This document shows positions 35,273 to 44,219 of a DNA stretch of 64,000 nt, piece by piece. Positions within the stretch are counted from its first letter, which is position 1; every line of letters begins with the position of its first letter. Position numbers and translations under genes: made by a program. The notes below the pieces were generated by a model. It searched no databases. It was not told the origin of the DNA and saw nothing but the letters and a program-made list of their open reading frames with translations. The DNA comes from Paraburkholderia dioscoreae. Its GTDB lineage: Bacteria; Pseudomonadota; Gammaproteobacteria; Burkholderiales; Burkholderiaceae. The stretch is taken from the NCBI RefSeq assembly GCF_902459535.1, contig NZ_LR699554.1, positions 2,356,001-2,420,000 on the forward strand, written 5' to 3'.

Positions 35273-36617
35273 TATCGCCGACGATAAAGATGTACGACAG
35301 CGCGCCCACCAGAGCGATCGCGCCGATAAACACCAGCGCGCCGACAAACGAGCCGGTTGCCGCGACGATAAAACCCACCACCAGCGGCGTCACGATGCCG
35401 GCGAGGTTAGCCGCGAAGTTGAAGATGCCGCCGGTCACGCCGAGCAACCCTTCCGGCGCGATGTCCGACACTAGCGTCCAGCCCAGCGCGGCCATGCCCT
35501 GCGCGAAAAACGCCGCGGACAGAATCGCGATCACCACCACGTTGCTCTCGACATAGTTGGCAAGCACGATGGTCGACGCGAGCAGCAGGCCGGCAATGAT
35601 CGGCAGCTTGCGCGCCACATTCGGCGACTTGCCGCGGCGCAGCAGCCAGTCCGAGAAAATGCCGCCGAACATCACACCGATCGACGCCGCAATGAACGGC
35701 ATGATCGCGAAGAAGCCGATCTTCAGCCACGCCATATGGCGTTCGGTGGCGAGATACGTCGGGAACCAGGTGAGGAAGAACACGAGCGTCGAGTTGCCGG
35801 CAAACTGGCCGAGGCAGATGCCCGCCAGTTGACGATGCTTGAGCAGGCGTCCAATGGTGCGCCATTCGAAGCCGTTCGTCGAAGCGCCGGCCGCGGTACC
35901 CTGTGCATCGGCGGTCTTCTTCGCGTTCGTGAGACCGCCGCCCGCCTCGATATAGTCGAGCTCCGCCCGATTCGCCGCAGGATGATCGCGCGGCTCCCGA
36001 TAGAACATCCACCAGATCACGCCGAATACGAGGCCGATGCCGCCGACCACATAGAACAGCGAACGCCAGCCGAATGCGCCCATCAGCATGAACAGGAACG
36101 GACTGAAAAAAGCGAGGCCGATATATTCGCCGACCGTGTACGTGCCGGTTGCCATCGCGCGTTCGCTCTGCGGGAACCATGTCGCGACCACGCGGCTATT
36201 GGTTGGAAAACACGGCGCTTCCGAAACGCCGAGGCCGAGCCGGAACACGAACAGCGCGCCGATACCGTGCACCAGTCCTTGTGCGAGCGTGCACAGAGAC
36301 CAGAAGGTCATCGACAGGAAATAAGTGAGCTTGCTGCCGAAACGGTCGAGAAACAGACCGCCCGGAATTTGCGAGGCCACGTAGCTCCACGAAAATACGG
36401 AAAAGAGCAGTCCCATGAGCGCGGCGTTGATGCCGAGTTCTTTGGTCAACTGCGGCGCGGCGATGCCGAGCACCGTGCGGTCGAGATAATTGATCATCGT
36501 TCCCACCGCAAGCAGCGTCAGAATCTTATAGCGGGCGTTCGAGCGGCGCACGGTGCTTGCCGCCACGTCTTTCGGCGTTGCGGCGCCGGCGTGGGTAGAT
36601 TGAATGGGTCGGTGCAT
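35247..36617 (-). CDS. MFS transporter, anion:cation symporter family
   Basis: A 456-residue permease. KILTLLAVGTMINYLDRTVLGIAAP is the ACS-family TM1 with the NYLDR motif; LFLDRFGSKLTYF is the loop 2-3 motif, and twelve TM segments follow. ACS members import organic acids such as glucarate, galactonate and aromatic acids. It lies 45 bases downstream of shikimate dehydrogenase and dehydroquinase on the same strand, so quinate, shikimate or dehydroshikimate is the likely cargo. Confidence 0.9.
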   Translation of the reverse strand: MHRPIQSTHAGAATPKDVAASTVRRSNARYKILTLLAVGTMINYLDRTVLGIAAPQLTKELGINAALMGLLFSVFSWSYVASQIPGGLFLDRFGSKLTYFLSMTFWSLCTLAQGLVHGIGALFVFRLGLGVSEAPCFPTNSRVVATWFPQSERAMATGTYTVGEYIGLAFFSPFLFMLMGAFGWRSLFYVVGGIGLVFGVIWWMFYREPRDHPAANRAELDYIEAGGGLTNAKKTADAQGTAAGASTNGFEWRTIGRLLKHRQLAGICLGQFAGNSTLVFFLTWFPTYLATERHMAWLKIGFFAIMPFIAASIGVMFGGIFSDWLLRRGKSPNVARKLPIIAGLLLASTIVLANYVESNVVVIAILSAAFFAQGMAALGWTLVSDIAPEGLLGVTGGIFNFAANLAGIVTPLVVGFIVAATGSFVGALVFIGAIALVGALSYIFIVGDIKRIVLVD

Positions 36618-36662
36618 GTCGTGTTCGTCTCCTCTGCCTGTTACCGGTTGGGGCGCTACCGG

Positions 36663-37577
36663 TTAGCGTTGCAACAACGACTGAAAATGGCCATACACCC
36701 GCTCGGCGTCGGGTTCGAGACCAGTGAAGATGCGCATGGCGTCGACCGCCTGATACACCGCCATGCCGCCGCCGCTCAGCGTGCGGCAGCCGAGTGCCTC
36801 GGCCGCCTGCAGGAGCGCCGTGCGAATCGGGAAATAGACGATGTCCGCTACCCACAGGTCGCGGTGCAGCAATTCGACCGGCAGCGGCAGGCCAGGCAAT
36901 TTCGCCATGCCGGTGGGTGTGGCGTGAATCAGGCCATTGGCAGCTGCTAGCGACCCGGCGAGCGAACTGCCGGCGCTGACCGCGGCGGCGGGAAAGCGCT
37001 TCTGCAATTCGCCGGCGAGCGACACGGCGCGCGCGGCATCCACATCGAATAGCGTGAGCGATTTCGCGCCCAGGGTCAGCGCGGCGTGCGCGACCGCCGC
37101 GCCGGCGCCGCCCGCGCCCAGTTGCACGACGCGCTCCAGCGACACGTCCGGCAAGCCGCGCTGGAACGCGCGTGCGAAACCGGACCAGTCCGTGTTGTGG
37201 CCTATGCGTTTGCCGTCCTTGAACAGAACGGTGTTGACCGCGCCGAGTGCGCGTGCGTCGTCGGACAGTTCGTCGAGCAGGGGAATCACCGCCTGCTTGC
37301 ATGGATACGTGATGTTCAGACCGTTGAAGCCCATGCGCTCGGCGGCGATGAGCAGATCCGGCAGTGCGGTGATGTCGAGCTTCAACGCTTCCAGATCGAT
37401 GCGGCGGTACACGTAGTGCAGGCCGAGCCGGCTGCCCTCCTCCTCGTGCATGGCGGGCGTGAGCGATCCGCCGATGCCCGAGCCGATCAGACCGACCAGG
37501 CAGGAATGGGGTGTTGCCTGTGAGTTCGCTTGTGCGTTCGGTTGTGCGTTTGCTTGTGCGTTTGCTTGTGCGTTCAT
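36663..37577 (-). CDS. Shikimate/quinate dehydrogenase
   Basis: A 304-residue AroE-family enzyme. The substrate part has GSLTPAMHEEEGSRLGL, the catalytic Lys in NITYPCKQAV and Asp in GHNTDWSGF; the NAD(P) site is QLGAGGAGAAVAHAAL. The first 22 residues are a low-complexity Asn-Ala-Gln repeat coded by a 12-bp tandem repeat (37530-37577), so the conserved protein starts near HSCLVGLIGSG. Its start overlaps the dehydroquinase stop (ATGA). With the AroQ and QuiC genes beside it, a catabolic role in quinate/shikimate oxidation is more likely than biosynthesis. Confidence 0.9.
   Translation of the reverse strand: MNAQANAQANAQPNAQANSQATPHSCLVGLIGSGIGGSLTPAMHEEEGSRLGLHYVYRRIDLEALKLDITALPDLLIAAERMGFNGLNITYPCKQAVIPLLDELSDDARALGAVNTVLFKDGKRIGHNTDWSGFARAFQRGLPDVSLERVVQLGAGGAGAAVAHAALTLGAKSLTLFDVDAARAVSLAGELQKRFPAAAVSAGSSLAGSLAAANGLIHATPTGMAKLPGLPLPVELLHRDLWVADIVYFPIRTALLQAAEALGCRTLSGGGMAVYQAVDAMRIFTGLEPDAERVYGHFQSLLQR
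37530..37577 (-). repeat. Four tandem 12-bp units in shikimate dehydrogenase N-terminus
   Basis: Units TTGTGCGTTCGG, TTGTGCGTTTGC (twice) and TTGTGCGTTCAT run head to tail on the + strand. On the coding strand they give the Asn-Ala-Gln repeat including the start codon. Unit number changes keep frame, so length variation between strains is expected. Confidence 0.85.
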
Positions 37578-38029
37578 TCCGCTGCCCTATGCTCAAGAAT
37601 GGTCGCCATCCGCTCCAAAGCCAGCACATAGCCCTGCGTGCCGCAACCGACAATGATCGCGTCCGCCACCGCCGACACGTACGAGTGATGCCGGAACGCC
37701 TCGCGGCGATGCACGTTTGAAATATGCACTTCGATGACCGGCTTTGCGATCGCAGAAAGCGCGTCGGCAATCGCCACCGAGGTATGCGTATAAGCCGCCG
37801 GATTGATCACAATGCCGTCAACCTTGGTCCGCGCCGCATGCAGCCAGTCGATCAGTTGATGCTCGGCGTTCGACTGGCAGAAGTCGATCGACAGTTTTAG
37901 ACGCTCTGCCGCGTCGCCGCAGAGTTTCGCGACGTCATCGAGCGTTTCCGAGCCGTAGATGGCCGGCTCGCGCGTGCCGAGCAGATTGAGATTCGGTCCA
38001 TTGAGGACCAGTACTGACGCAAAACTCAT
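37574..38029 (-). CDS. aroQ: Type II 3-dehydroquinate dehydratase
   Basis: A 151-residue type II dehydroquinase: VLVLNGPNLNLLGTREPAIYG carries the catalytic Arg and Tyr; NPAAYTHTSVAIADAL and PVIEVHISNVHRREAFRHHS follow. It converts 3-dehydroquinate to 3-dehydroshikimate. AGGAG lies nine bases before the ATG. It is coupled to shikimate dehydrogenase and faces quiC, so this copy is probably the catabolic (QuiB-like) one. Confidence 0.93.
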   Translation of the reverse strand: MSFASVLVLNGPNLNLLGTREPAIYGSETLDDVAKLCGDAAERLKLSIDFCQSNAEHQLIDWLHAARTKVDGIVINPAAYTHTSVAIADALSAIAKPVIEVHISNVHRREAFRHHSYVSAVADAIIVGCGTQGYVLALERMATILEHRAAE

Positions 38030-38348
38030 GACATCCACTCCTGCAAAGTAAGGCATGAAGCCGGGCGCACCACCTGCGGCGCTCTGGCAGCGTGAACGAA
38101 GTGTGCGCCCATTGGATGCCGTCGTCATTCGGGGTTTATACGAGTTTGTACCATCTAGTTAGTTTGTATAATCTGTTTAAAATTCAGTCTAATTTGGGCG
38201 ATTCTGGTCTGTGTCTTGCTGGCACAAGTAACGAACTGGTCCATTTTAAGCATTTCGTCACACCTGTCACCAGCACATGCGAGCATCGCGCGCGGGCTGT
38301 CGCGCGCCTTATCCAACAGCCGTTTTGATTGTTTTGCAGGAGCCGTCC
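38030..38348. promoter_or_regulatory. Divergent aroQ-quiC promoter region with repeated sites
   Basis: 319 bases, AT-rich at 38130-38200 against GC-rich flanks. Two direct 14-mers, AGTTTGTACCATCT (38143-38156) and AGTTTGTATAATCT (38161-38174), match at 12 of 14 positions with an 18-bp period; a third GTTTATAC lies just left of them. These look like operator sites for the divergent quinate/shikimate genes, plausibly for the TetR protein at 34553. Confidence 0.5.
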
Positions 38349-40232
38349 ATGCAACGTTCGATTGCCACCGTGTCGATCAGCGGAACCCTCGTCGAGAAAC
38401 TGACCGCGATCCAGGCGGCGGGCTTCGAAGGGGTCGAGATCTTCGAGAACGACTTGCTGTATTTCGACGGCTCGCCCGCCGACGTGCGGCGCATCGCCGA
38501 AGATCTCGGGCTGAAAATCATGCTGTTCCAGCCGTTCCGCGATTTCGAAGGTGTGAGCCCTGAGCGCCTCGAACGCAACCTCGAGCGCGCAAAGCGCAAG
38601 TTCGACGTGATGCATGAACTGGGCACGGTCCGCATTCTGGTGTGCAGCAACGTGTCGACCGACACCATCGGCGACGACTCGCTGATGACCGACCAACTCG
38701 GCGCGCTCGCCCGCGCCGCCGAAGCGGCCGGGGTGATCGCGGGCTACGAAGCGCTCGCGTGGGGCAAGCACGTCAAGACCTACCGGCACGCGTGGAAACT
38801 CGTGAATGCCGTCGATCATCCCAATCTCGGACTCGTGCTCGACAGCTTCCACACGCTTTCGCTGAACGATTCGGTAGAGGGGATCGCCGACATTCCGGGC
38901 GAGCGCATTGCCTTCGTGCAGATCGCCGACGCGCCGAAACTCACCATGGACGTGCTCGAATGGAGCCGCCACTATCGCTGCTTTCCCGGCCAGGGTGATC
39001 TCGATCTGGCCGGTTTCACCGCGCAGGTCGTGAAAACCGGCTATAGCGGGCCGCTTTCACTGGAGATTTTCAACGACGGCTTTCGCGCCGCGCCCACCAC
39101 CATCACGGCTGCGGACGGCCATCGTTCGCTGCTGTTCCTCGAGGAGCAGACCCGCGCGCTGCTCGAAACCACACAGCAGCCGATGGGCGGGCTTTACCGC
39201 TCACCCGCGGCGCCTGCGCACGTCGGTTATCAGTTTCTCGAATTCGCGGTCGACCACACCACGCGCGCACAACTCGTCGACTGGCTCGGCAAGCTGCGCT
39301 TTCGCGAGGCCGGCCGGCATCGTTCGAAAGAGGTGACGCTTTATCAGCACGGCGCGGCTTCGATCGTGCTGAACGCCGAGCCGGATTCGTTCGCCAATGC
39401 GTTCTTCCAGCAGCACGGCTTGTCGCTGTGCGCGTCGGCATTTCGTGTGGACGACGCCCATCAGGCGTTCGAACGCGCCGCCGGCTTCGGTTACGCGCCG
39501 TTCTCCGGGCAGATCGGCCCGAACGAGCGCGTGCTGCCTGCCGTACAGGCGCCGGACAGCAGCCTGAACTATTTCGTCGACGAAACGCCGGATCAGCCCA
39601 CTTTGTTCGAAGCCGATTTCGTCCTCACCGACATCAACGGTCCGAGCGAAGTGGGACCGCTCAGCCGCATCGACCATGTCTGTCTGTCGGTGCCGGCGAA
39701 TTCGCTGGATACGTGGGTGCTGTTTCTGCGAACCGCCCTGGGGTTCGACGCCGAGCCGGGCGTGCTGGTGCCCGATCCGTACGGCCTCGTGCGCAGCCGC
39801 GCGCTGCGCAGCCACGACGGGTCGGTGCGCATCGTGTTGAATGCCTCCGTAGACCGTCACACGGCGGTGGCCGAGGCGCTGCACACCTATCACGGTTCCG
39901 GCCTGAACCACGTCGCCTTCAGCACCGCCGACATTTTCAGCGCGCTTCCCGAGTTCGTCGGCGACGGCTTGCCGGTGCTGCGCATCCCCCGCAACTACTA
40001 CGAGGATCTCTCCGCCCGTTACGCATTGCCCGACGAGACGCTCGCGGCGCTGCGCACCAACAACATCCTGTACGACCGCGACGAGCGCGGCGGCGAATTT
40101 TTCCACGCTTACACGGAACAGCTCGACCAGCGTTTCTTCATGGAAGTCGTCGAACGACGCGGCGGCTACGACGGCTACGGCGCGGCCAACGCCGCCGTGC
40201 GGCTCGCCGCGCAGGCGCAGCGCCGCAAATAG
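38349..40232 (+). CDS. quiC: 3-Dehydroshikimate dehydratase, QuiC-like two-domain enzyme
   Basis: A 627-residue protein. The N-terminal half is a xylose-isomerase-like TIM barrel (ATVSISGTLVEKLTAIQAAG and FEGVEIFEND; GLVLDSFHTLSLNDSVEGI; KTGYSGPLSLEIFNDGFR). The C-terminal half is an HPPD-like VOC domain (SRIDHVCLSVPANSLDTWVL, GSGLNHVAFSTADIFSAL, GEFFHAYTEQLDQRFFMEVV). This architecture is the QuiC1-type dehydratase that makes protocatechuate from 3-dehydroshikimate. It faces the aroQ/shikimate dehydrogenase/MFS genes, completing the route quinate or shikimate to protocatechuate. Protocatechuate ring-cleavage genes are not in the window. Confidence 0.9.
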   Translation: MQRSIATVSISGTLVEKLTAIQAAGFEGVEIFENDLLYFDGSPADVRRIAEDLGLKIMLFQPFRDFEGVSPERLERNLERAKRKFDVMHELGTVRILVCSNVSTDTIGDDSLMTDQLGALARAAEAAGVIAGYEALAWGKHVKTYRHAWKLVNAVDHPNLGLVLDSFHTLSLNDSVEGIADIPGERIAFVQIADAPKLTMDVLEWSRHYRCFPGQGDLDLAGFTAQVVKTGYSGPLSLEIFNDGFRAAPTTITAADGHRSLLFLEEQTRALLETTQQPMGGLYRSPAAPAHVGYQFLEFAVDHTTRAQLVDWLGKLRFREAGRHRSKEVTLYQHGAASIVLNAEPDSFANAFFQQHGLSLCASAFRVDDAHQAFERAAGFGYAPFSGQIGPNERVLPAVQAPDSSLNYFVDETPDQPTLFEADFVLTDINGPSEVGPLSRIDHVCLSVPANSLDTWVLFLRTALGFDAEPGVLVPDPYGLVRSRALRSHDGSVRIVLNASVDRHTAVAEALHTYHGSGLNHVAFSTADIFSALPEFVGDGLPVLRIPRNYYEDLSARYALPDETLAALRTNNILYDRDERGGEFFHAYTEQLDQRFFMEVVERRGGYDGYGAANAAVRLAAQAQRRK

Positions 40233-40422
40233 GCTTTTCTCTGGGCAGGCTGGCGCCATCGGGAGCGCCGAGCCGGGCCCGCCGGGCACGGCGTGTGCGG
40301 GATCGGCTGGACAGCCGCGCCGCCCCGATATAATGGCGCCTGATTTCGCGGCCCATGCCGCGCGGCTGTGCCAGGTGCGGGCGTCGCACGAACTGTCGGC
40401 CGAATGTCATGCCAGGAGAGAT

Positions 40423-40755
40423 ATGAAGAAGTTTGCCGTAGTCCTGTCAGTTCCCCTGCTTCTCAGCGCGTGCGCGTATTTCCAGAAGAATCCGGATGCC
40501 GGCGAGCCCGTCACGGACACCACCACGCAGCGCTCCGTCAACGACGTGGTGGCGTGTATGACGCAAGTGGCGACCAGCCACAACGCCGCGTTCAAGTCCA
40601 CCGCGATTCCGCAAGGCCAGATGCTCGACTTCGGCGATTCGAATATCGTCAAGGTGCGCAGCGACAATGGCGCGACGACTTACCGTTTTTATGCGGGCAA
40701 GCGTCACGTGAATAATCTGTGGATTGAGACGGCGGGCAAAACCTGCGCCCCATAG
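40423..40755 (+). CDS. Small exported lipoprotein, unknown
   Basis: A 110-residue protein with a lipoprotein signal peptide (KKFAVVLSVPLLLSAC, lipobox LLSAC). The mature part (VNDVVACMTQVATSHNAAF, YRFYAGKRHVNNLWIETAGKTCAP) has two further Cys that may pair. GGAGAG lies upstream. I do not know the family. It stands alone. Confidence 0.8.
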   Translation: MKKFAVVLSVPLLLSACAYFQKNPDAGEPVTDTTTQRSVNDVVACMTQVATSHNAAFKSTAIPQGQMLDFGDSNIVKVRSDNGATTYRFYAGKRHVNNLWIETAGKTCAP

Positions 40756-40842
40756 GGCTTTGCGGCGGAAGCAGCCGTAAGTGTGACAATTGGTAACTTG
40801 GTCCGGTGCAATCTTCGTGTCATGGTGTTACAGGATAATGGT

Positions 40843-40863
40843 GTCTTAAGAATCGTTTAAGAC
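40843..40863. promoter_or_regulatory. Inverted repeat upstream of the 40914 gene
   Basis: GTCTTAA (40843-40849) and TTAAGAC (40857-40863) are perfect arms around GAATCGT, 50 bases before the ATG. Possibly an operator, or a weak hairpin. Confidence 0.3.
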
Positions 40864-40913
40864 TTCGTCCGCATCATCCACCCGACACCACTATCCCGCA
40901 CAAGGGGCGCACC

Positions 40914-41174
40914 ATGAACCAGCCCGACCCGAACACGAACGACACTGTGGCGCCGGCCAGGCGGCCTACCATCCTGCGCCGCCTGCTGAGCCATCACGAA
41001 CTGGCAACGCTGCTGCTGTTGCTGCACGCACCGATCGACGCGTCCGCGAAACCCGAGATTCCGCAGCTTCACGAAGCCGGCCTGATCGAAACGGTTTCCG
41101 GCGACGCCGGTTCTTCCCATATCCGTCTGACGCCTGAGGGCAACGCAGTGCTGCGCGGCCTTGGCGTGAAGTAA
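40914..41174 (+). CDS. Small winged-helix-like protein
   Basis: An 86-residue protein. After a disordered N-terminus, LSHHELATLLLLLHAPIDAS and IPQLHEAGLIETVSGD, then SSHIRLTPEGNAVLRGLGV, fit a compact MarR/PadR-like winged helix (LTPEGxAVLR is the wing-helix end). No dimerisation domain is present. Function unknown. Confidence 0.7.
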   Translation: MNQPDPNTNDTVAPARRPTILRRLLSHHELATLLLLLHAPIDASAKPEIPQLHEAGLIETVSGDAGSSHIRLTPEGNAVLRGLGVK

Positions 41175-41284
41175 CGCGCATTCGATATCCGGGTTCAAAG
41201 GCGCGCACATACAGCTCCGGGAACCTTCCCCTCATCGAGCGGTGAGCAGACCCGCCGACGTAAGCCGCGGCCGCATCGCGCAAG

Positions 41285-41614
41285 TCATGCCTGCCACACG
41301 CCGTATCCCGCTTCACGCAGTCCAATCGCCAGTTCCACTTCCATATCCTGTGCGCCGCGGTAAGGCATGGGATTGAACACTTCATATAGCTCGGGCACGA
41401 GCCGCAAACCGTAGTCGCGCACATAGCGATTCGCCTGAATGCCGGCCTTATGCCGGTCGAAGCGCAGGTCCGGGTCCAGTCCCGTCATTCCCACATACAC
41501 GCAAGGCTTGTCGAACCGGTAGTCAGGATTCGCGCGGCGAAAGCGCGCCTCGTTCCACACCTTGTCGTCCAGCGCGACGACGTACACATAGTAGTGATGC
41601 TTGCGACGAGCCAT
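41285..41614 (-). CDS. GIY-YIG-like small protein
   Basis: A 109-residue protein. YYVYVVALDDKVW and CVYVGMTGLDPDLRFDRHKAG resemble the GIY-YIG nuclease core (xYVY, then YVGxTxxLxxRxxxHxxG). The usual downstream catalytic Glu cannot be assigned with confidence (candidate in DMEVELAIGLREAG). It lies ten bases downstream of the AraC gene on the same strand. Nuclease activity is a family inference. Confidence 0.65.
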   Translation of the reverse strand: MARRKHHYYVYVVALDDKVWNEARFRRANPDYRFDKPCVYVGMTGLDPDLRFDRHKAGIQANRYVRDYGLRLVPELYEVFNPMPYRGAQDMEVELAIGLREAGYGVWQA

Positions 41615-41624
41615 GTGCAGCGGT

Positions 41625-42395
41625 TCAGCTCCGCGAAGTGCCGTGCAGCAGCATGCGGTATTCGGTCGGCGTCACGCCCACGGTCGCTTTGAATTGCCTC
41701 GTAAACGCGCTGTGATCGGTGTAGCCGCACAGTGCGGCGACGTCGGTGACCTTGTCGTGCGAAACCAGCAGCGCCGTAGCCGCGTCCAGCCGGGCCTTCA
41801 GCAACACCTGGCGCGGAGTCAGATGAAACACCTTGTGAAAGTAGCGCTCCAGTTGCGCGACCGACATATCCGCCATCGCCGCGAGCTGCTTCAGATTCAA
41901 AGGCTGGACGTAATTTTCCTGGATGGACTGCACCACCGTGGCGAGGCGGCTATAGGCCGGATGACTGCTTTCGTCCGCTTTCAGATCGCGGGAAATGCCG
42001 GCGAGGCCGACCACCTTGCCGGCCGCATTCCGCAGCGGCTGCTTGCAGGTCAGACACCAGCCCGGCTGTCTGCCGGGATAGAGATGCAGTTCCAACTGAT
42101 CGATCAACTGGTTACCGACGTTGATGATCGCCTTGTCCTGTGCCGTGTAGATGCGCCCAAAGCGGCGCGGGAACACGTCCTCGGCGGTCTTGCCCAGCAG
42201 CGCGGTCTTTTCCTTGAAGCCGCAGCGGGACGCGAGCGTGCGGTTGACCAGCGCATAGCGCGCCTCGGCGTCCTTGACGAAGAACACGACGTCCGGCATG
42301 GCGTCGAACACCGGCTCGAGCAGCCTGAAGTGCGACAGCATGCCCGACAGCGTTGCGTCGTCCGTTTCGGGCGGATGAGCCAGCGTGTTCGTCAT
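41625..42395 (-). CDS. AraC-family regulator with PAS domain
   Basis: A 256-residue regulator. Residues about 25-135 form a PAS domain (FDAMPDVVFFVKDAEARYALVNRTL, GKTAEDVFPRRFG, CKQPLRNAAGKVVGLAGISRDL). The C-terminus is an AraC double HTH (NLKQLAAMADMSVAQLERYFHKVF, KVTDVAALCGYTDHSAFTRQFK). It lies downstream of, and in line with, the hydroxyproline genes and is a likely activator of them. Confidence 0.92.
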   Translation of the reverse strand: MTNTLAHPPETDDATLSGMLSHFRLLEPVFDAMPDVVFFVKDAEARYALVNRTLASRCGFKEKTALLGKTAEDVFPRRFGRIYTAQDKAIINVGNQLIDQLELHLYPGRQPGWCLTCKQPLRNAAGKVVGLAGISRDLKADESSHPAYSRLATVVQSIQENYVQPLNLKQLAAMADMSVAQLERYFHKVFHLTPRQVLLKARLDAATALLVSHDKVTDVAALCGYTDHSAFTRQFKATVGVTPTEYRMLLHGTSRS

Positions 42396-42532
42396 GCGGG
42401 TCCCGTTGGTCCGTGCGTTGGTGGGGGCATTCGGGGATGCGTTCGTCGTCGCGGCCGGGCGGCCGGCGTGTGCGGTCGATTATAGGGCCGCGCGGCAGCG
42501 GAACAATATGCGCCGGCATGCAAGCGGACGGG

Positions 42533-43816
42533 TCATTCGCCTGGCGGCGGCTCCGCATTCATCGCCATCAGCGTGCCGACCTGCGCCGGGCTGAAAGGCG
42601 CACGCGGCGCCGCGCTCTGCCAGCCGAAGTACAGGCTCGCCGCCGCGCCGCAGATTCGCCCCTGGCAGGCGCCCATGCCGCAGCGGGTATGCAGCTTGGC
42701 GTCGCGCCAACTCGAAAACTCGCGGACTTCGCCAATACGCACGTCCTCGCAGCGGCACAGCAGCGTAGTGTCGGCAGGTGGCGTGCGCGCGGCGTCCCGC
42801 AGGGCGAAAGCGGTGTCGACACGTCGGCCGAAGCGGCGCCATCGGGCCCGTTGTGTATCGAGTGCGGTGTGGCCCGTAGCGCCGCTCGCAACGAGACCGG
42901 CTATCTCGCCTTCCACACCGGCCAGTTCCGCGCCGCCGACGCCCGTGCACTCGCCCGCCGCGAACACGCTCTCGACCGACGTACGCTGCCCGTCGTCGAC
43001 GACGATCTCGCCCGCCTCACTGATCGCGCAGCCGAGCGCCTGCGCCAGCGTGATGTTCGGCACGAGTCCATAGCCACAGGCGATGCGGTCGCAGTCGAGC
43101 GTGACGCGCTTCCTGCCGGAACCGCGCGCGATGGTGACGCGCTCGACGCGGCCGTCCCCATGCGCCTCTTCAACGATGCTGTCGGTCCAGTACGGCAGGC
43201 CCACGAACCCGCGCGTCATGCCGACGGCTTGCCGCAACTTGCCCGGCTCGGCCAGCAGCGAGGCGCCAAAACGCGCGACATCGAACGCCGAGGCCTGCTC
43301 CACCACCGCCACCACGCGCGCCCCGGCCGCGCGTGCGGTGGCGAGCGCCGCGATCAGCAAAGGACCGCTGCCGGCAATCACGATCCGCTCGCCACGCACC
43401 GGCATGCCGCCTTTGATGAGTGCCTGCAGCGCGCCCGCGCCGGTCACACCGGGCAAGGTCCAGCCCGCGAACGGCAGGAGCCTTTCACGCGCGCCGGTTG
43501 CGAGAATCAGGCGCTCGTACGTGATGCACACGCCACCACGTTCCGCCGATTCGAGCAGCAGCCCGCGCGGACCTAGCGGCGCGATCACGCGAGTGGACGG
43601 CCAGTGCGAGATGTTGGCCTGTCCACCTATCGCGGTGAGGAGGTTGTGCAACGGCGCTTGCGGCGCGTAGCCCGGACCTTGACGCCAGATCTGGCCGCCC
43701 GCGCGTGGGTTGTCGTCGAGCAGCGCAACCGAGGCGCCCGTGCGCGCGGCGGCATGCGCTGCGTTCAGGCCCGCTGGCCCCGCGCCAACGACGACGATAT
43801 CGAAGTGGTGTCTCAT
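42533..43816 (-). CDS. D-hydroxyproline dehydrogenase, alpha-like (FAD/NAD + 2Fe-2S) subunit
   Basis: About 427 residues. FAD motif IVVVGAGPAGLNAAHAAARTG near the start, second nucleotide motif IVIAGSGPLLIAALATARAAG, and C-terminal Cys motifs LLCRCEDVRIGEV and CGMGACQGRICG of the BFD-type Fe-S domain. This matches HcnB-like subunits of hydroxyproline/opine dehydrogenases. An in-frame ATG at 43873 is an alternative start; both ATGs are preceded by the same CACACT and neither has a strong ribosome site. Works with the small ferredoxin-like and DAO-like subunits encoded just upstream. Confidence 0.85.
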   Translation of the reverse strand: MRHHFDIVVVGAGPAGLNAAHAAARTGASVALLDDNPRAGGQIWRQGPGYAPQAPLHNLLTAIGGQANISHWPSTRVIAPLGPRGLLLESAERGGVCITYERLILATGARERLLPFAGWTLPGVTGAGALQALIKGGMPVRGERIVIAGSGPLLIAALATARAAGARVVAVVEQASAFDVARFGASLLAEPGKLRQAVGMTRGFVGLPYWTDSIVEEAHGDGRVERVTIARGSGRKRVTLDCDRIACGYGLVPNITLAQALGCAISEAGEIVVDDGQRTSVESVFAAGECTGVGGAELAGVEGEIAGLVASGATGHTALDTQRARWRRFGRRVDTAFALRDAARTPPADTTLLCRCEDVRIGEVREFSSWRDAKLHTRCGMGACQGRICGAAASLYFGWQSAAPRAPFSPAQVGTLMAMNAEPPPGE

Positions 43817-43940
43817 AGTGTGGTCGGGCGTCCGGCGGATTCCCGTGGCGACGGTGTCGACTTGCTGTTTCATAGTGTGCCCGCCACTTCGTCCAATCCG
43901 GCCAGGTGGGCTTTCCTGGCGACCATGCCTAATCGCCGTC

Positions 43941-44219
43941 TCATCGCATGTCCATCGAATCGTCGGTACGAACGATCTGACCTTCCCGGCACAGGGTCTG
44001 GCACGCCAGCGCATGCGCCCGGCCGTCGATCGTCACGCGACATTCCTGGCACACGCCCATGCCGCACAACGCGGCGCGAGGCTGCCCGCTCACCGACATC
44101 CGCGTGCTGCCAACGCCCGCCAGAGCGAGCGCCGCGGCCACAGTCGTGCCGGCCTCGACGGCGATGCGCTGGCCGTCGATCGTCAGGCAGATGGTTGCCG
44201 CGCTGCCGCTACGATTCAT
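43941..44219 (-). CDS. D-hydroxyproline dehydrogenase, small 2Fe-2S subunit
   Basis: A 92-residue HcnA-like protein with a plant-type [2Fe-2S] loop (CGMGVCQECRVTIDG, then LACQTLC) and an N-terminal ferredoxin fold (CLTIDGQRIAVEAGTTVAAAL). Its start overlaps the end of the DAO-like subunit by 11 bases. It should carry electrons between the two flavin subunits. Confidence 0.85.
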   Translation of the reverse strand: MNRSGSAATICLTIDGQRIAVEAGTTVAAALALAGVGSTRMSVSGQPRAALCGMGVCQECRVTIDGRAHALACQTLCREGQIVRTDDSMDMR

